A program made the translations under genes and the position numbers. This document shows positions 6,321 to 12,720 of a stretch of 15,248 nt of DNA, in pieces. Under the pieces are notes generated by a model. That model was not told where the DNA came from, did not search any database, and was given only the letters and a program-made list of their open reading frames with translations. This DNA is from an uncultured Ruminococcus sp. (GTDB taxonomy: Bacteria; Bacillota; Clostridia; Oscillospirales; Ruminococcaceae). The DNA lies in contig CAADWP010000022.1 of NCBI GenBank assembly GCA_900752785.1, forward strand, positions 1-15,248. Reading direction: 5' to 3'. Every line of letters starts with the position of its first letter. The first letter of the stretch is position 1.

Positions 6321-7154
6321 ATGCTTTATATAGGATGCCATCTTTCAACGTCCAAGGGCTACCTTGCTATGGGAAGACAGGCTGTAGATATCAATGCAAA
6401 CACATTTGCTTTTTTTACAAGAAATCCGCGCGGAGGTTCCGCTAAAGCCATTAACGCAAAGGATGTCGGAGATTTTTTGGCTCTTGCTTCCGAAAACAAC
6501 TTCGGAAAGCTTGTCGCTCACGCTCCGTACACTTTGAACGCCTGCGCTGCCGACGAAAATATCAGACGGTTCGCTCGCGAAGCAATGGCAGACGATCTTG
6601 CCAGAATGGAAGCAACTCCGTACAATTATTACAATTTTCATCCCGGCTCGCACGTTAAACAAGGTGCAGATGTCGGTATAGAGCTTATAAGCGGCTGTCT
6701 TAATTCAGTATTAAAAAAAGATCAGACCACCACGGTTCTTCTTGAAACAATGGCAGGAAAAGGCTCCGAAGTCGGAAGAAGCTTTGACGAGCTTCGTGCA
6801 GTCATTGACAGAACGGAACTTTCCGAAAAATTGGGAGTATGCCTTGATACTTGTCATGTATGGGACGGCGGCTACGATATCGTTAACGACCTTGACGGAG
6901 TTCTTGAAGAATTCGACCGCGTTATAGGAATTGACCGTCTCAAGGCTCTGCATCTTAACGACAGCATGAACCCGTTGGGCGCTCACAAGGACAGGCATGC
7001 AAAGATCGGCGAAGGCTTTATCGGCGCTGACGCGCTTATACGCGTAATTAATCACCCGAGGCTTAAAGAACTTCCCGTTATTCTCGAAACTCCTAACGAC
7101 ATAGAAGGCTATGCCAAAGAAATCGCTTTTCTGCGTCAGAATTTCAGCGGCTAA
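6321..7154 (+). CDS. nfo: Endonuclease IV (AP endonuclease)
   Basis: The 277-residue protein is a full-length Nfo, a TIM-barrel enzyme with three zinc ions that cuts DNA 5' to abasic sites in base excision repair. All nine metal ligands known from the E. coli enzyme have counterparts: His67 (VAHAPY), His107 (NFHPGS), Glu142 ([10 protein letters not shown]), Asp176 and His179 ([13 protein letters not shown]), His211 (LHLNDS), Asp224 and His226 ([11 protein letters not shown]) and Glu256 (ILETPND). The ATG is preceded by GGAGG about 5 bases upstream. It follows the cyclophilin gene by 32 bases and is nearly joined to the vitamin B6 kinase gene, so these are probably translated from one message. 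Confidence 0.97.
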   Translation: MLYIGCHLSTSKGYLAMGRQAVDINANTFAFFTRNPRGGSAKAINAKDVGDFLALASENNFGKLVAHAPYTLNACAADENIRRFAREAMADDLARMEATPYNYYNFHPGSHVKQGADVGIELISGCLNSVLKKDQTTTVLLETMAGKGSEVGRSFDELRAVIDRTELSEKLGVCLDTCHVWDGGYDIVNDLDGVLEEFDRVIGIDRLKALHLNDSMNPLGAHKDRHAKIGEGFIGADALIRVINHPRLKELPVILETPNDIEGYAKEIAFLRQNFSG

Positions 7155-7169
7155 GAAAGAATGATCCAT

Positions 7170-8009
7170 ATGAAAAGAATTGTTACAATACAGGATATTT
7201 CATGCTTCGGAAAATGCTCGCTGACTGTTGCTTTGCCCATTATTTCAGCTATGGGTATCGAAACAGCGGTTATACCTACGGCGGTTCTTTCAACTCATAC
7301 AGGCGGCTTCACAGGGTATACTTTTCGCGACCTGACCGGTGATATCCCTAATATCGCGAATCACTGGAAGAACCTCGGTCTTAGGTTTAACGCTGTTTAT
7401 ACCGGTTACCTCGGTTCAAAGGAACAAGCTGAGATAGTTTCAAAATTATTTGACGATTTCGCTTCAAACAGCGCTCTTATAATTGTAGATCCCGTAATGG
7501 GAGACGCGGGCAGACTTTATGCAGGCTTTACGGACGAGATCGTTACGGAAATGAAGAAGCTTTGCAAAAAGGCAGATTTTATCCTTCCAAATATGACCGA
7601 GGCGTCAATGCTTCTCGGTATCCCATACACGGAAACCTACGATGAGAAGTATGTGAAGAACATTCTTCGGAAGCTTGCCGCACTTGGCTGCAAAACTCCT
7701 GTTCTTACGGGAGTTAATTATGATGACAAAAAGCAGGGCGCTGCTGCATATGACAGCCGAAGCGACAGCTTCTTTTTCTCGTTCAAGGATAATATAAGCC
7801 GTTCAATGCACGGAACGGGAGATATTTTTGCCAGCGTTTTCACCGGAGCCGTTACTCTTGGAAAAAGTCTCGGTCAGGCTCTTGAAACGGCTGTTGCATT
7901 CACTTTCGATTGTATAGAGGCCACGCTCCCATACGCCGACGAAGTCTGGTACGGTACATACTTTGAATCATGTATCGGTAAATTAGTCGAATATTCAGAG
8001 ACTGTTTAG
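7170..8009 (+). CDS. Pyridoxamine/pyridoxal kinase (PdxY/ThiD-like, ribokinase superfamily)
   Basis: The product phosphorylates vitamin B6 vitamers in the salvage route to pyridoxal phosphate. It starts MKRIVTIQDISCFGKCSLTV, typical of the clostridial pyridoxamine kinase group. It has the STHTGGF substrate segment, DPVMGDAG and LPNMTEASMLLG, and the ATP/anion-hole motif HGTGD near the C-terminus, whose Asp (residue 218) is the catalytic base. I prefer the ATG at 7170. An in-frame ATG at 7161 exists, but the AG-rich stretch AAGAAAGA touches it, while it lies 9 bases before 7170, and family members usually start there. It ends the operon, since a strong terminator follows about 90 bases later. 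Thiamin-pathway ThiD is the main alternative and is less likely. Confidence 0.88.
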   Translation: MKRIVTIQDISCFGKCSLTVALPIISAMGIETAVIPTAVLSTHTGGFTGYTFRDLTGDIPNIANHWKNLGLRFNAVYTGYLGSKEQAEIVSKLFDDFASNSALIIVDPVMGDAGRLYAGFTDEIVTEMKKLCKKADFILPNMTEASMLLGIPYTETYDEKYVKNILRKLAALGCKTPVLTGVNYDDKKQGAAAYDSRSDSFFFSFKDNISRSMHGTGDIFASVFTGAVTLGKSLGQALETAVAFTFDCIEATLPYADEVWYGTYFESCIGKLVEYSETV

Positions 8010-8019
8010 CATATTTTTA

Positions 8020-8103
8020 TTATTCTTCAATTTTATTTTCTTCCTCATCAAGTTCCTTTTGGAATTTGCGGTAACGATGTGTCCTTATTTCCTTACATAA
8101 CAA
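8020..8103 (-). other. Very short open frame with gene-like composition, possible remnant
   Basis: On the minus strand a 27-codon frame reads LCKEIRTHRYRKFQKELDEE, then ENKIEE and a stop, rich in charged helix-forming residues and with GAA/GAG/AAA codons. The only start is a TTG inside the terminator stem, with no Shine-Dalgarno site. It may be the last piece of a lost gene or chance. I do not recognise it. Confidence 0.2.
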
Positions 8104-8134
8104 AAAGCCGGATCATTAAATGTTCCGGCTTTTT
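8102..8134. terminator. Bidirectional intrinsic terminator
   Basis: AAAAAGCCGGA (8102-8112) pairs perfectly with TCCGGCTTTTT (8124-8134) around an 11-base loop, with T tracts on both strands. It lies between the converging kinase operon and cohesin-like/dockerin gene and can end both transcripts. Confidence 0.9.
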
Positions 8135-8155
8135 AAATTAATTTCATATCAAACC

Positions 8156-9214
8156 TTAGCCCAAAGATTTAATCCACTTCTTTATATCCTTTTCTGTACC
8201 GTTACCTGAGAGATATGAATAAAAACTCAAAATATTTGCGGCATCGTTTGCGGTGATTTTACCGTCATCATCTACATCGGCAATTTCTGTCTGCGCGGCG
8301 TCAAACGTCGTTTTACCGGCAGACAGCGCAGCATACTCGGTCAACGTCATAGCCGCGTCATAAGCGGTTATCTTATTATCGTCATCCACATCTCCATACA
8401 TCCGGATAGGAGGAGGAGTTGTCGTAGTTGAGGAAGTAGTTGTCGTAGTGGAATCGGATGTATTCTTTGTAGTTGTAGCCGTCGTGGTGGTTGTAGTTGT
8501 GGTGGTTGTAGTTGTTGTAGTCGTTGTTGTTGTAGTCGTTGTTGTTGTAGTCGTTGTTGTAGTGGTACTCGTCGTAGTACTCTGAGATTCCTCTATTTTT
8601 ATATATCCGTTATTAATACCGTGTGTGAATACCCATGCCTGCATAAGCTTTCCGGCTTCACTGTCGTCACTGTCTGTAAACAGATCTCCGCACAGCTCGT
8701 TCTCCTCATACTGAATTGAGATATCATATACCTCTCCGCCCTTTATATCATCCGGCAAACGAAGATCGAATGTATACATAACCCCGTCCTTGCCTTCATC
8801 TGATAAAGCAGATGTTGCAGCAAAAAATCCATTTTCAAGATTATAATATTCCTGTAAAAGTGATTCTACGGCACTGCCGCCCGAAGCATAATAGCCTGAT
8901 TCATTTTCTTGAGGTGTGAGACGCGAATCCCAATAAACATGGATTCCTGTAACAGAATATTTTCCAGAAGCTCCTTTAACATAAAGGCTGACAGTCTGGA
9001 TCGGGTCAGCTTTAGCTTCTTCATATGTAAGTTCTATGCGGCTGACAGAGAGTTCAGGCTGAGTAACCGCAGAACTGATTTCCTTATCGGTATAACCATT
9101 GTTTTCAGCAGCAATCGTATCAAGCTCAGGAAAAGCTTTATTTCCCGATGCAACAGAAAGCGTCATTGCCCCCGCTAAAAAAAGCGAAGCAGTTCTCTTT
9201 AAATTAAAATGCAT
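8156..9214 (-). CDS. Secreted protein with cohesin-like domain, threonine linker and C-terminal dockerin
   Basis: I start the gene at the ATG at 9212-9214, which follows AAGGAGG by 7 bases; an in-frame upstream ATG at 9241 has no such site. The 352-residue product has a signal peptide (MHFNLKRTASLFLAGAMTLS, cleavage soon after). It then has a domain of about 155 residues with features of ruminococcal cohesins: ELTYEEAKAD, YSVTGIHVYWDSRLT, RLPDDIKGGEVYDISI and GDLFTDSDDSEAGKLMQAWV. A threonine-rich linker of about 55 residues follows. The dockerin (from residue 274) has two calcium loops, DVDDDNKITAYDA and DVDDDGKITANDA. It would be exported and docked into a cellulosome-type complex. A cohesin-plus-dockerin layout suggests an adaptor, but the cohesin call is by pattern and could instead be a related carbohydrate-binding-like fold. 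Confidence 0.88.
   Translation of the reverse strand: MHFNLKRTASLFLAGAMTLSVASGNKAFPELDTIAAENNGYTDKEISSAVTQPELSVSRIELTYEEAKADPIQTVSLYVKGASGKYSVTGIHVYWDSRLTPQENESGYYASGGSAVESLLQEYYNLENGFFAATSALSDEGKDGVMYTFDLRLPDDIKGGEVYDISIQYEENELCGDLFTDSDDSEAGKLMQAWVFTHGINNGYIKIEESQSTTTSTTTTTTTTTTTTTTTTTTTTTTTTTTTTTATTTKNTSDSTTTTTSSTTTTPPPIRMYGDVDDDNKITAYDAAMTLTEYAALSAGKTTFDAAQTEIADVDDDGKITANDAANILSFYSYLSGNGTEKDIKKWIKSLG
8511..8562. repeat. 15-bp tandem repeat in the threonine linker
   Basis: The unit TCGTTGTTGTTGTAG (plus strand) occurs twice exactly (8521-8535, 8536-8550), is followed by a 12-base partial copy and preceded by the last 10 bases of one. On the coding strand each unit encodes five threonines. 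The rest of the linker mixes ACA, ACT, ACC and ACG codons. Confidence 0.85.
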
Positions 9215-9279
9215 AAGACATCCTCCTTGCCCCAAAGGCATAAGCGCTTAAAAATAGTGATTTCACAGCTCAAGCTGCA

Positions 9280-9308
9280 TATATACTCGCCTCTATTACA
9301 AATATCAA
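9280..9308 (-). promoter_or_regulatory. Promoter of the cohesin-like/dockerin gene
   Basis: On the minus strand TTGATA (9303-9308) and TATATA (9280-9285) are 17 bases apart, giving a leader of about 60 bases. The whole promoter, spacer included, is nearly identical to the opposite-facing promoter at 9418-9446. The palindrome ATATCAAC-N6-GTTGATAT (9302-9323) overlaps the -35 box. Confidence 0.75.
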
Positions 9309-9337
9309 CAATACCGTTGATATAATTCCCCTCACTC

Positions 9338-9411
9338 TACGTCAAAAACCTTCACCATACGTCAGTATACTTTCAGGTTTCTTCCTTGATTGATGAAAAT
9401 TCTATTCATCA
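9338..9411. promoter_or_regulatory. Likely operator sites between two divergent promoters
   Basis: TACGTCA occurs at 9338-9344 and 9358-9364, in direct orientation with a 20-base period, and each is followed by a CTTCA- or CTTTCA-like stretch. TGATGAA-N7-TTCATCA (9391-9411) is a perfect 7-bp inverted repeat. The two-turn spacing of the direct repeats and the symmetry of the palindrome are what regulator sites look like. The regulators are not identifiable here. Confidence 0.45.
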
Positions 9412-9417
9412 CTATTA

Positions 9418-9446
9418 TTGACATTTGCAATAGAGGCAAGTATAAA
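9418..9446 (+). promoter_or_regulatory. Plus-strand promoter without an evident gene
   Basis: TTGACA (9418-9423) and TATAAA (9441-9446) are separated by 17 bases. Downstream there is only an AT-rich stretch and then the antisense strand of the aminotransferase gene. I found no start codon with a ribosome site and no plus-strand T-tract terminator near it. Confidence 0.6.
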
Positions 9447-9520
9447 AAACCTAACATATAAGAATTATAACATAAAAGAAAAAAATAATCAATAGATTTT
9501 TGAAAATTTGATATAATTGC

Positions 9521-9551
9521 TAAAAACAATTCCTCCCATTAAGGGAGGAAT
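9521..9551 (-). terminator. Intrinsic terminator of the aminotransferase gene
   Basis: ATTCCTCCC (9529-9537) and GGGAGGAAT (9543-9551) form a perfect 9-bp stem with a 5-base loop. On the minus strand a TGTTTTT tract follows. It begins 7 bases after the aminotransferase stop. Confidence 0.88.
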
Positions 9552-9557
9552 AAATTA

Positions 9558-10835
9558 TTACATTTCAGAAAGCATCTTTTCAGCGCTAACCAGCTTTACA
9601 CATACAATGAAAAGCTCCATAGCCTTTTTCAGATCCTCAACAGGCGGATATGTAGGTGCAAGACGAATATTCTCATCATCAGGATCGGAATTATAAGGGA
9701 AAGTAGCTCCCGCACCTGTAAGCGTCACCCCGGCTTCACTGCAAAGCTGGACTATCCTCTTTGCACATCCTTTAGGTGAATTAAAGGAAATGAAATAACC
9801 GCCCTCCGGATTTGTCCATGATCCAATTCCATATGGAGCAAGTTCTTTTTCAAGCGCGTCAGTCACAAGCCTGAATTTCGGAGCAATAATCTCCATATGC
9901 TTCTTCATATGCTCACACATATTTTCAAATGTTCCGAAAAACTTAACATGACGAAGCTGATTCATCTTATCATAACTGATAATGCTTATACCGAGGTATT
10001 TCTTCAGTTCATTCACATTTTCACGGCTTGCGCCCATAACGGCAACGCCTGCTCCGGGGAAAGTAATTTTTGAAGTGGAACCAAAAATATATACTATATT
10101 TTCATTGCCGGCCTTTTTAGCCTCGTCAAGAATATTAAGAATAAGCTTTGGTTTATCCGTAAGATGATGGATACAGTATGCGTTATCCCAGAATATTCTA
10201 AAATCCTTTGCCTTAGGTTTAAGAGCCGCAAAGCGCTTAACCGTATCGTCGCTGTAGGAAATGCCGTCGGGATTTGAATATTGCGGAACACACCAGATTC
10301 CCTTGACCGAATCATCTTCGGAAACAATCTTTTCAATTATATCCATATCAGGACCTGTAGGAGTCATAGGAATATTTATCATTTCAATACCAAAAAGCTC
10401 AGTAACCTTAAAATGTCTGTCATAACCCGGCACAGGACAAAGGAACTTGACGTTTTCACACTGAGACCATGGCTTGCTTCCGAGGATTCCTTTATTATAG
10501 GCTGTCTGAACAGCCCAGAACATCGCATTAAGGCTGGAATTTCCGAAAATAATGATCTCGTCGGTATTTACTCCGATCATATCCGAAAACAATTCCTTTG
10601 CCTCCGGGATACCGTCAAGCATACCGTAATTACGGACGTCTACGCCGTTTTCGCTGACGAAATCTCCGTCGTCAAAAACCTTGAGCATATCTACGCTCAG
10701 TTCGAGCTGCTCCTTGCAGGGATTTCCTCTTGACATATTGAGACAAAGCCCCTGAGCCTTGAAATCATTATAGAGCGCCTCGGCTTCATTTTTAAAGCCA
10801 ACAAGCTGCTCCCTGTTCATATCCGATAAATACAT
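9558..10835 (-). CDS. PLP-dependent aminotransferase (aspartate aminotransferase-like, class I/II fold)
   Basis: I start the gene at the ATG at 10833-10835, preceded by AAAGGTGA 10 bases upstream; the open frame runs 22 codons further but without a ribosome site. The product is 425 residues. The pyridoxal phosphate lysine is Lys256 in GSTSKITFPGAG. PQYSNPDG (about 184-191) holds the cofactor-contacting Asn, and FWDNAYCIHHL (215-225) the Asp that pairs with the pyridine nitrogen. Overall it resembles the distinct aspartate aminotransferase group (Asp_aminotransf, PF12897) rather than classic AspC. It probably moves amino groups between an amino acid and a 2-oxo acid in the cytoplasm; the exact substrates are not readable. 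It stands as a single gene with its own promoter and terminator. Confidence 0.88.
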   Translation of the reverse strand: MYLSDMNREQLVGFKNEAEALYNDFKAQGLCLNMSRGNPCKEQLELSVDMLKVFDDGDFVSENGVDVRNYGMLDGIPEAKELFSDMIGVNTDEIIIFGNSSLNAMFWAVQTAYNKGILGSKPWSQCENVKFLCPVPGYDRHFKVTELFGIEMINIPMTPTGPDMDIIEKIVSEDDSVKGIWCVPQYSNPDGISYSDDTVKRFAALKPKAKDFRIFWDNAYCIHHLTDKPKLILNILDEAKKAGNENIVYIFGSTSKITFPGAGVAVMGASRENVNELKKYLGISIISYDKMNQLRHVKFFGTFENMCEHMKKHMEIIAPKFRLVTDALEKELAPYGIGSWTNPEGGYFISFNSPKGCAKRIVQLCSEAGVTLTGAGATFPYNSDPDDENIRLAPTYPPVEDLKKAMELFIVCVKLVSAEKMLSEM

Positions 10836-10906
10836 ATCAGGAACATCACCTTTCTGTATATGTTGAAACAAGCAGCTCTGTAGCTGCCTATAACATTCCA
10901 CTTAAA

Positions 10907-10935
10907 AGTATACCATAATCCGACAATGTTTGCAA
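10907..10935 (-). promoter_or_regulatory. Promoter of the aminotransferase gene
   Basis: On the minus strand TTGCAA (10930-10935) and TATACT (10907-10912) are 17 bases apart. The leader of about 65 bases contains the small perfect hairpin GCAGCT-CTGT-AGCTGC (10872-10887). Confidence 0.6.
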
Positions 10936-11096
10936 GTGACAATATAACAAATATTGAAGTTTGAAAACGTTTTTTTTTGTTATTTTCAGCACGATACTCA
11001 AACGTGTTTCTTTAAGGCAGCACGCTGCGGTTTTGTTAAAAGTTACTATAAAGAGTTTATTATTTATGCACTTCAAACAAATTTTCACTTTAAATA

Positions 11097-11125
11097 TTGA
11101 CAATCCACTCCAAATTATATATAAT
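11097..11125 (+). promoter_or_regulatory. SigA-type promoter of the transglutaminase/dockerin gene
   Basis: TTGACA (11097-11102) and TATAAT (11120-11125) are separated by 17 bases, a perfect consensus. It lies about 50 bases before the ATG. Confidence 0.87.
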
Positions 11126-11174
11126 AAGAATATATCAAAAAATTTTTCCTGATTTTTATTAAAGGGTGATTTGA

Positions 11175-12641
11175 ATGCGAAGATTGATTTCATCGGCAGT
11201 TTCATTGATTACTTCAGCAATACTTGCCTTATCTGCGTCCGCTTTAGCTTATTCAGCGGATATTTCTCCTAATCTGCCCGATATTTCGTCGGTTACCGCC
11301 AATTATAAAGAAGGCGGATATAATTACGGCTACTTTTTAGACGAAAACAATGCAGAGGTCTACAAAGCTTTCATAAAGCTTATCGAACCAAGCACAAGCC
11401 GTTTTACGGTGACGCTGCCAAACCCTGTTTCAGTTAAGCTTTCAACTTATCCCAATGATTTTTCTGATGAAGATGAAAAAACTTTCCAACAGGCTGTTTT
11501 TCAGAACTGTAAACCTGCCATTGATTCTGCGCTATGGGATATTCCTGAAATAATATGGCTTGAACCCTCACAAATGCAGATCGGTATCGGCGATTACGAT
11601 ATAGGCAGGGTAAATATTTTTACAGGCGAATATACTCTCACCATAAATGAGCTTGCTTTTGTACCGGCGCTTACCTCGGGTTATTCGTCAGTCAGCGAAG
11701 CAAAGGAATATTATGAAAAGCTCCGTACATCTGTTGCTGAATTTCCTGTCGAGGGCGAAACACGCTATGAAAAACTTTTGAGCGTCCACGATAACATAAT
11801 AAAATTTACAAATTATGACGCAGAAAGCAGATTTCCCGATTCAGCAATAGGCGCTATGGTCGAGCCGGGCGTCGTATGCGAGGGATATGCTAAAGCATTT
11901 AAGCTTATGTGTGATGAACTTGGTATCCCCTGCGTTATTATTTTCGGAAATTTCAATTCAGAAACAAAAATAGGTCATGTCTGGAATTATGTACAAATGG
12001 AAGACGAAAACTGGTACGCTGTTGACGTGACATGGGACGATACCGACGGTGCAAACGGAATCGAGCTAAAGCATCAATATTTCCTCAAGGGTTCAAAAAG
12101 CTTTTTTACAAATCATACTCCCATTAACGATTATAATATCACCGTATTCACCTACCCCGAAATTTCCGTCAATGACTATGATCCGGATAAGATCGTTACG
12201 CCTCCCGAAACTACAACTTTAAGCACGAGCACAACTACTGTTTCTTCCGCGTCGTCAACAGATACAACAACAACAACAACAACAACTACTACTACTACTA
12301 CAGCTACTTCAACCACCACCTCATCCGCTACATCAACTACCTCTTCAACTACTACTTCAACCATTACTTCAACCACTACTTCAACCACTACTTCAACCAC
12401 TACTTCAACCACCTCTTCAACTACCACTGTCACGACTACAACACCGCCTGTTCCTGAATATGAAACGGGCGACCTTAACCATGACGGGGAAGTAAATGCC
12501 GCCGATCTTGTTCTTTGTGCAAAAGTTGTCATGGGCGCTGTTCAGCCGAAATATTCATGTGATGTGAACGGCGACGGAAGCACTGACATTTTTGACGTTG
12601 TCTTTATGCGTAAATTAATATGTAAAATTCTCTCCTCCTAA
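11175..12641 (+). CDS. Secreted transglutaminase-like (cysteine protease fold) protein with threonine linker and dockerin
   Basis: The 488-residue product starts with a signal peptide (about residues 1-27, ending SASALAYSA). Residues 40-190 are not recognisable. The transglutaminase-like core follows, with Cys235 in GVVCEGYAKAFKLMCDELGI, His268 in IGHVWNYV and Asp284 in WYAVDVTWDD as the likely catalytic triad. A Ser/Thr linker of about 80 residues leads to a dockerin from residue 432 with two calcium loops, DLNHDGEVNAAD and DVNGDGSTDIFD. It would be exported and docked on a cellulosome-type scaffold. The core fold supports peptidase or crosslinking activity, and I cannot choose between them. 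The Shine-Dalgarno site is AAAGGGTGAT, 4-7 bases before the ATG. Relative to the cohesin-like dockerin gene it lies on the other side of the aminotransferase gene, on the opposite strand. Confidence 0.9.
   Translation: MRRLISSAVSLITSAILALSASALAYSADISPNLPDISSVTANYKEGGYNYGYFLDENNAEVYKAFIKLIEPSTSRFTVTLPNPVSVKLSTYPNDFSDEDEKTFQQAVFQNCKPAIDSALWDIPEIIWLEPSQMQIGIGDYDIGRVNIFTGEYTLTINELAFVPALTSGYSSVSEAKEYYEKLRTSVAEFPVEGETRYEKLLSVHDNIIKFTNYDAESRFPDSAIGAMVEPGVVCEGYAKAFKLMCDELGIPCVIIFGNFNSETKIGHVWNYVQMEDENWYAVDVTWDDTDGANGIELKHQYFLKGSKSFFTNHTPINDYNITVFTYPEISVNDYDPDKIVTPPETTTLSTSTTTVSSASSTDTTTTTTTTTTTTTATSTTTSSATSTTSSTTTSTITSTTTSTTTSTTTSTTSSTTTVTTTTPPVPEYETGDLNHDGEVNAADLVLCAKVVMGAVQPKYSCDVNGDGSTDIFDVVFMRKLICKILSS
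12354..12413. repeat. 12-bp tandem repeat in the threonine linker
   Basis: Five units of ACTTCAACCACT lie head to tail; the first and last units differ by one base each. Each unit encodes Thr-Ser-Thr-Thr. The unit length and sequence differ from the 15-bp repeat in the other dockerin gene. Confidence 0.85.
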
Positions 12642-12645
12642 ATAC

Positions 12646-12683
12646 AAAAAAATCTGCTGTACTTTTTGTGCAGCAGATTTTTT
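12646..12683. terminator. Bidirectional intrinsic terminator
   Basis: An A tract and TCTGCTG (12653-12659) pair with CAGCAGA (12671-12677) and a T tract. The stem extends through T-G, A-T and C-G pairs to a TTTTT loop. It serves the transglutaminase/dockerin gene and, on the other strand, the converging LysR gene. Confidence 0.9.
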
Positions 12684-12689
12684 AGACGA

Positions 12690-12720
12690 TAACGCACAAA
12701 GATTGTGCATTGTTGCCTTA
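12690..12720. repeat. Short hairpin ending in TAAGGCAAC, probable end fragment of the family A repeat
   Basis: GCACAA (12694-12699) and TTGTGC (12703-12708) form a perfect stem around AGA. On the minus strand the segment starts TAAGGCAAC, the same start as the repeat copies at 2631 and 15151, followed by a GCACAA-type stretch. The TAA is also the stop codon of the LysR gene. Confidence 0.5.

Noticed and set aside
9289..9437. Invertible promoter switch, because 25-base inverted repeats (22 of 25 matching) flank about 100 bases
   Set aside because: Both promoters face outward and lie mostly inside the repeats, so inversion would leave outward transcription unchanged. No recombinase gene is nearby.
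10281..10733. 150-codon plus-strand open frame inside the aminotransferase gene
   Set aside because: It has no ribosome site or family resemblance, and the opposite strand is a convincing PLP enzyme with its motifs, promoter and terminator.
11010..11035. Possible terminator or hairpin around GGCAGCACGCTGC upstream of the transglutaminase gene
   Set aside because: The stem is only about 4 bp, the T-rich part is interrupted, and there is no gene end nearby for it to serve.
12354..12413. Regular short repeats that might suggest a CRISPR array
   Set aside because: The 12-bp units are contiguous without unique spacers and lie in frame within the threonine linker.
12176..12532. Long minus-strand open frame rich in valine and glutamate opposite the threonine linker
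   Set aside because: It is the mirror of the Thr/Ser codon repeats (ACN read as GTN and similar). It has no ribosome site and overlaps a clear secreted dockerin gene.
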